A DNA stretch of 64,000 nt, from assembly GCF_014490555.1 (NCBI RefSeq), contig NZ_CP061032.1, forward strand, positions 1,178,001 to 1,242,000, written 5' to 3'. Position numbers and translations under genes: made by a program. Positions 61,114 through 64,000 of the stretch are shown here, in pieces. The DNA is from Corynebacterium lujinxingii. Lineage in GTDB: Bacteria; Actinomycetota; Actinomycetes; Mycobacteriales; Mycobacteriaceae. Numbering within the stretch: position 1 is the first letter of the stretch; each line of letters starts with the position of its first letter. The notes beneath the pieces are model-generated. The model did no database searches and had not been told where the DNA came from. It saw nothing but the letters and a program-made list of their open reading frames with translations.

Positions 61114-62342
61114 CGCACGAAAAACTCCTTCGCTTTGCTAATCGACGACACCAAGGTATCAACCTCATCCAGCGTGTTGTACAGGTAGAAGCTCGCCCGG
61201 GACGTGGACTGCATATCCAGCCCCCGGTGCAGCGGCCACGCGCAGTGGTGGCCGGTGCGGATGGCTACACCCTCGGAGTCGAGCACCTGGCCCAGGTCGT
61301 GCGGGTGCACGCCCTCCACCGTGAACGCGATTGCCCCGCCGCGGTTATCCGCGGTGAGCGGGCCAGCGATACGCAGCCCGTCGATGGCCTGCATCTGCTC
61401 CAGCGCATACTCGGTGAGTTTGTGCTCATGAGCCTGGATGTCTTCCATCCCGACCTCGGTGAGGAAGCGCACCGCCTCGCCGAGTCCGACGACCTGAGAG
61501 GTCATCTGGGTGCCGGCCTCGAACCGCTGCGGCGCCGCAGCGAAGGTGGCCTCCTCCATGCGCACAACCTCGATCATGGAGCCGCCGGTGAGGAACGGCG
61601 GCAGCTCGCCCAGGTGCTTCGAATACACCGCGCCGACGCCGTTGGGACCACACATCTTGTGGCCGGAGAACGCGGCGAAGTCGACGTCGAGTGCGTGGAA
61701 GTCCACCGGCATGTGCGGCACCGACTGGCAGGCGTCGAGCACCGTGAGCGCTCCGACGGCCTTGGCGCGGCGCACCATCTCGGCGACGTCGGCGTGCGCG
61801 CCGGTCACGTTCGACTGGTGGGTGAAGGCCACCACTTTGACGGTGTCATCGAGCTCGAGCGAGTCGAGGTCGATGCGCCCGTCCGGGGTCATCTTGTACC
61901 ACTTCAGCGTCGCACCGGTGCGGCGCGCAAGCTCCTGCCAGGGCACGAGGTTGGCGTGGTGCTCGAGCTCGGTGATGACGATCGTGTCGCCCTCCCCGAC
62001 CGCGAACGAACCAGCGCGCGAGTCACCAAGGACGTACGCAACCAGGTTCAGGGCTTCGGTGGCGTTTTTGGTGAACGCGATCTCGTGGTCACGCGCGCCC
62101 ACGAACGCGGCGATGGCCTCGCGCGCGGACTCGTAGGCGTCGGTGGCCTCCTCGGCCAGCTGGTAAGAGCCGCGGTGCACGGGCGCGTTGCAGCCGAGCA
62201 CGAAGTCGCGCTCGGCGTCCCACACGCGCTGTGGGCGCTGCGATGTCGCCCCCGAATCCAGGTACACCAGCGGTTTGTTGTCCCGCACGGTGCGCGACAG
62301 GATCGGGAATTCCTTGCGAATGGCTTGTACGTCGAGCGCCAT
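61110..62342 (-). CDS. sufS: Cysteine desulfurase SufS
   Basis: 410-aa PLP enzyme (class V aminotransferase fold) releasing sulfur from cysteine. PLP lysine in FSGHKMCGPNG (about 225), persulfide Cys in IRTGHHCAWPLH (about 363), His in ITELEHHANLVPW. ATG overlaps the sufC stop by one base (TAATG). Confidence 0.96.
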   Translation of the reverse strand: MALDVQAIRKEFPILSRTVRDNKPLVYLDSGATSQRPQRVWDAERDFVLGCNAPVHRGSYQLAEEATDAYESAREAIAAFVGARDHEIAFTKNATEALNLVAYVLGDSRAGSFAVGEGDTIVITELEHHANLVPWQELARRTGATLKWYKMTPDGRIDLDSLELDDTVKVVAFTHQSNVTGAHADVAEMVRRAKAVGALTVLDACQSVPHMPVDFHALDVDFAAFSGHKMCGPNGVGAVYSKHLGELPPFLTGGSMIEVVRMEEATFAAAPQRFEAGTQMTSQVVGLGEAVRFLTEVGMEDIQAHEHKLTEYALEQMQAIDGLRIAGPLTADNRGGAIAFTVEGVHPHDLGQVLDSEGVAIRTGHHCAWPLHRGLDMQSTSRASFYLYNTLDEVDTLVSSISKAKEFFVR

Positions 62343-63097
62343 TAGATGAACTTCTCGTAGCCCTCGGCCTCGAGCTGGTCGGCGAGCGAGGCGTCGCCGG
62401 TCTGCACGATCTTGCCGTCGGCAAAGACGTGAATGAAGTCGGGCTTGACGTAGTTCAAAATGCGCTTGTAGTGCGTAATCATGAGCACGCCGCCGCCGGT
62501 CTCCTCCTGGTAGCGGTTGATGCCCTCGGAGACGATGCGCAGCGCGTCAACGTCGAGGCCTGAGTCGGTCTCGTCCATCACGGCGAATTTCGGCTTCATC
62601 AGCGCGAGCTGCATCACTTCGTGGCGCTTCTTCTCGCCACCGGAGAAGCCCTCGTTGACGGAGCGCTCCGAGAAGGACTCGTCCATCTGCAGCGCCTCAC
62701 GGGCGGCGTTGAGCTCGCCGACCCACTCGCGCAGCTTCGGCGCCTCGCCACGCACGGCGGTGATAGCGGAGCGCATGAAGTTAGACGACGACACACCCGG
62801 GACCTCGACCGGGTACTGCATGGCCAGGAAGAGGCCTGCGCGGGCGCGCTCGTCGATATCCATCTCGAGGACGTTCTCGCCGTCGAGCAGCACCTCGCCG
62901 TCGGTCACCTCGTACCTCGGGTGACCCGCGAGGGTGTACGCGAGGGTGGACTTACCGGAGCCGTTCGGGCCCATGATGGCGTGCGTCTCGCCGCCGTTAA
63001 TGGTGAGGTTGACGCCCTTCAGGATGGGCTTCGCCTCCTGGCCCTCCTCGGACGGAAGGACGTTGGCGTGCAGGTTCTTAATTTCGAGGGTGGACAT
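62342..63097 (-). CDS. sufC: Fe-S assembly ATPase SufC
   Basis: 251-aa ABC ATPase of the SufBCD scaffold. GPNGSGKST (Walker A, about 39), FSGGEKKRHEV (signature), FAVMDETDSGLD (Walker B). Starts 12 bases after sufD. Confidence 0.97.
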   Translation of the reverse strand: MSTLEIKNLHANVLPSEEGQEAKPILKGVNLTINGGETHAIMGPNGSGKSTLAYTLAGHPRYEVTDGEVLLDGENVLEMDIDERARAGLFLAMQYPVEVPGVSSSNFMRSAITAVRGEAPKLREWVGELNAAREALQMDESFSERSVNEGFSGGEKKRHEVMQLALMKPKFAVMDETDSGLDVDALRIVSEGINRYQEETGGGVLMITHYKRILNYVKPDFIHVFADGKIVQTGDASLADQLEAEGYEKFI

Positions 63098-63109
63098 ACA
63101 TTGCTCCTT

Positions 63110-64000
63110 TTAGTTTGCGTTGCGCTCGAGCTCGCCTGCGACACGGGCGATGAGCTCGTCGCGGACCGACTCGACGGGGATCTGGTTGAGGACCTCGTTG
63201 AAGAAGCCACGGATGATCAGACGGGTGGCGTCCTCCTCGCGGATGCCGCGGGAGCGCAGGTAGAACAGCTGGTCGTCATCAAAGCGGCCGACCGTTGCGG
63301 CGTGGCCGGCACCGGCGATCTCGCCGGTTTCGATCTCCAGGTTCGGGATGGCGTCGGCACGCGCACCGTCGGTGAGCACGAGGTTGCGGTTCGTCTCGTA
63401 GGTGTCGGTGCCCTCAGCCTCGGCGCGGATGAGCACGTCGCCCACCCAGCAGGTGCGCGCCTCCGGCAGGTCGGAGGACTTGTCGCCCTGCAGCGCGCCC
63501 TTGTACAGCACGTTGGAGCGGCAGTTCGGCACCGCGTGGTCGACGAGCAGGCGGTTCTCGATGTACTGGCCGTCATCCGCGAAGTACACGCCGGTCAGTT
63601 CGGCGTCGCCGCCCGGTGCTTCAAATACGACACGCGGGGTGATGCGCACAACTTCGCCGCCGAAGGTTGCCACGTGGTGGCGCAGGCTCGCATCGCGCTT
63701 GACGACGACCGACTGCTGCCCCACATGCACAGCGTCGAGCTCCCAATCAGCGTCGACAACGGCGTTCAGGCGGGACCCCTCGCCCACAACCCAGTTGACG
63801 TTGTCCGCGTGGGTGCCGGAGCCCTCGTACTTCACCAGTACTGTCGCCGACGAGTGGGTGCCGGTTTCCACCACGATGGTGCCGAAGGTGGTCACATCCG
63901 CACCTGCGCCGGTCACGGTAATGGTGATCGGCTCTGCTAACTCCGCGTCGGCCGGAACAGACACCAGGGTGGCGTTTTCCGACGACGTCCACGCCTGAGC
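63110..64000 (-). CDS. sufD: Fe-S scaffold protein SufD, partial
   Basis: The frame runs through the right edge: codons before the GTG at 63964 (AQAWTSSENATL) continue the family sequence, so the true start lies outside the window. 296 codons plus stop are present: the right-handed beta-helix core (DGARADAIPNLEIETGEIAG, HAATVGRFDDDQLFYLRSRG), typical of SufD. SufD pairs with SufB and SufC. Confidence 0.93.
   Translation of the reverse strand, partial: AQAWTSSENATLVSVPADAELAEPITITVTGAGADVTTFGTIVVETGTHSSATVLVKYEGSGTHADNVNWVVGEGSRLNAVVDADWELDAVHVGQQSVVVKRDASLRHHVATFGGEVVRITPRVVFEAPGGDAELTGVYFADDGQYIENRLLVDHAVPNCRSNVLYKGALQGDKSSDLPEARTCWVGDVLIRAEAEGTDTYETNRNLVLTDGARADAIPNLEIETGEIAGAGHAATVGRFDDDQLFYLRSRGIREEDATRLIIRGFFNEVLNQIPVESVRDELIARVAGELERNAN

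Overview
The window is a GC-rich, gene-dense chromosomal segment of an actinobacterium, almost certainly a Corynebacterium. Evidence from the sequence: a Pup-ligation locus (arc, dop, pup, pafA, pafB, pafC) with no 20S proteasome genes and an ARC C-terminus lacking the mycobacterial proteasome-docking tail; rbpA; separate lnt and ppm1 genes; mycothiol ligase mshC; an acn-acnR pair with an AcnR-type operator; and many promoters with a -10 box about 7 nt before the start codon, as expected for leaderless mRNAs. Gene order follows the conserved corynebacterial/mycobacterial backbone: rbpA/ppm1/lnt/fxsA, then pepQ, then helY-tatCA-pafCBA-pup-dop, then trmI, then mshC-uppP-lipoprotein-pyrD-PEBP, then hemH, RipA-type hydrolase, acn-acnR, and finally the suf operon. 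No prophage, CRISPR array, rRNA or transposase was seen.

Layout. 1-14.2 kb: type-II NADH dehydrogenase, a divergent CFA-synthase-like protein, a 973-aa FAD/Fe-S 2-hydroxyacid dehydrogenase, YceI, a small zinc-ribbon protein divergent from rbpA, a six-gene minus-strand run (pepQ, DprE2-like reductase, lipase-like hydrolase, fxsA, lnt, ppm1) and an S1 protease with no signal peptide. 14.2-30.3 kb: the run dop-pup-pafA-pafB-pafC-tatA-tatC-helY on the minus strand, plus arc, trmI and an M18 aminopeptidase. Between arc and dop lies an islet of pdxS (without pdxT), a divergent MocR regulator with a degenerate PLP site, and a thioredoxin-reductase-like oxidoreductase whose N-terminus is the C-terminal segment of a YefM antitoxin.

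30.3-42.2 kb: a RecB-like nuclease, an aspA-dcu-fhs group with a hairpin-rich 332-bp gap, a HAD phosphatase with an in-frame stop, mshC, uppP, a lipoprotein, pyrD, a small membrane protein and a PEBP protein. 42.2-50.9 kb: tRNA-Leu(GAG), a VTT membrane protein, an HTH protein, an NfeD/stomatin pair, DUF3097, ferrochelatase and a RipA-type NlpC/P60 hydrolase with a 510-bp upstream region. 50.9-64 kb: acn-acnR-GATase, ACT/PFL-family pair, membrane proteins, an ABC-F ATPase, a 35-codon membrane peptide and the suf operon (sufT, sufU, sufS, sufC, partial sufD running off the right edge).

Functional themes are respiration (NDH-2, FAD/Fe-S dehydrogenase), envelope biogenesis and lipoprotein maturation, protein pupylation and Tat export, redox thiols (mycothiol), Fe-S assembly feeding aconitase, and C4-dicarboxylate/one-carbon metabolism. 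The most unusual items are the YefM-oxidoreductase fusion, the PLP-site-degenerate PdxR next to an orphan pdxS, the structured aspA-dcu gap, the unannotated membrane microprotein below suf, and -10 boxes built on the stop codon of the preceding gene.
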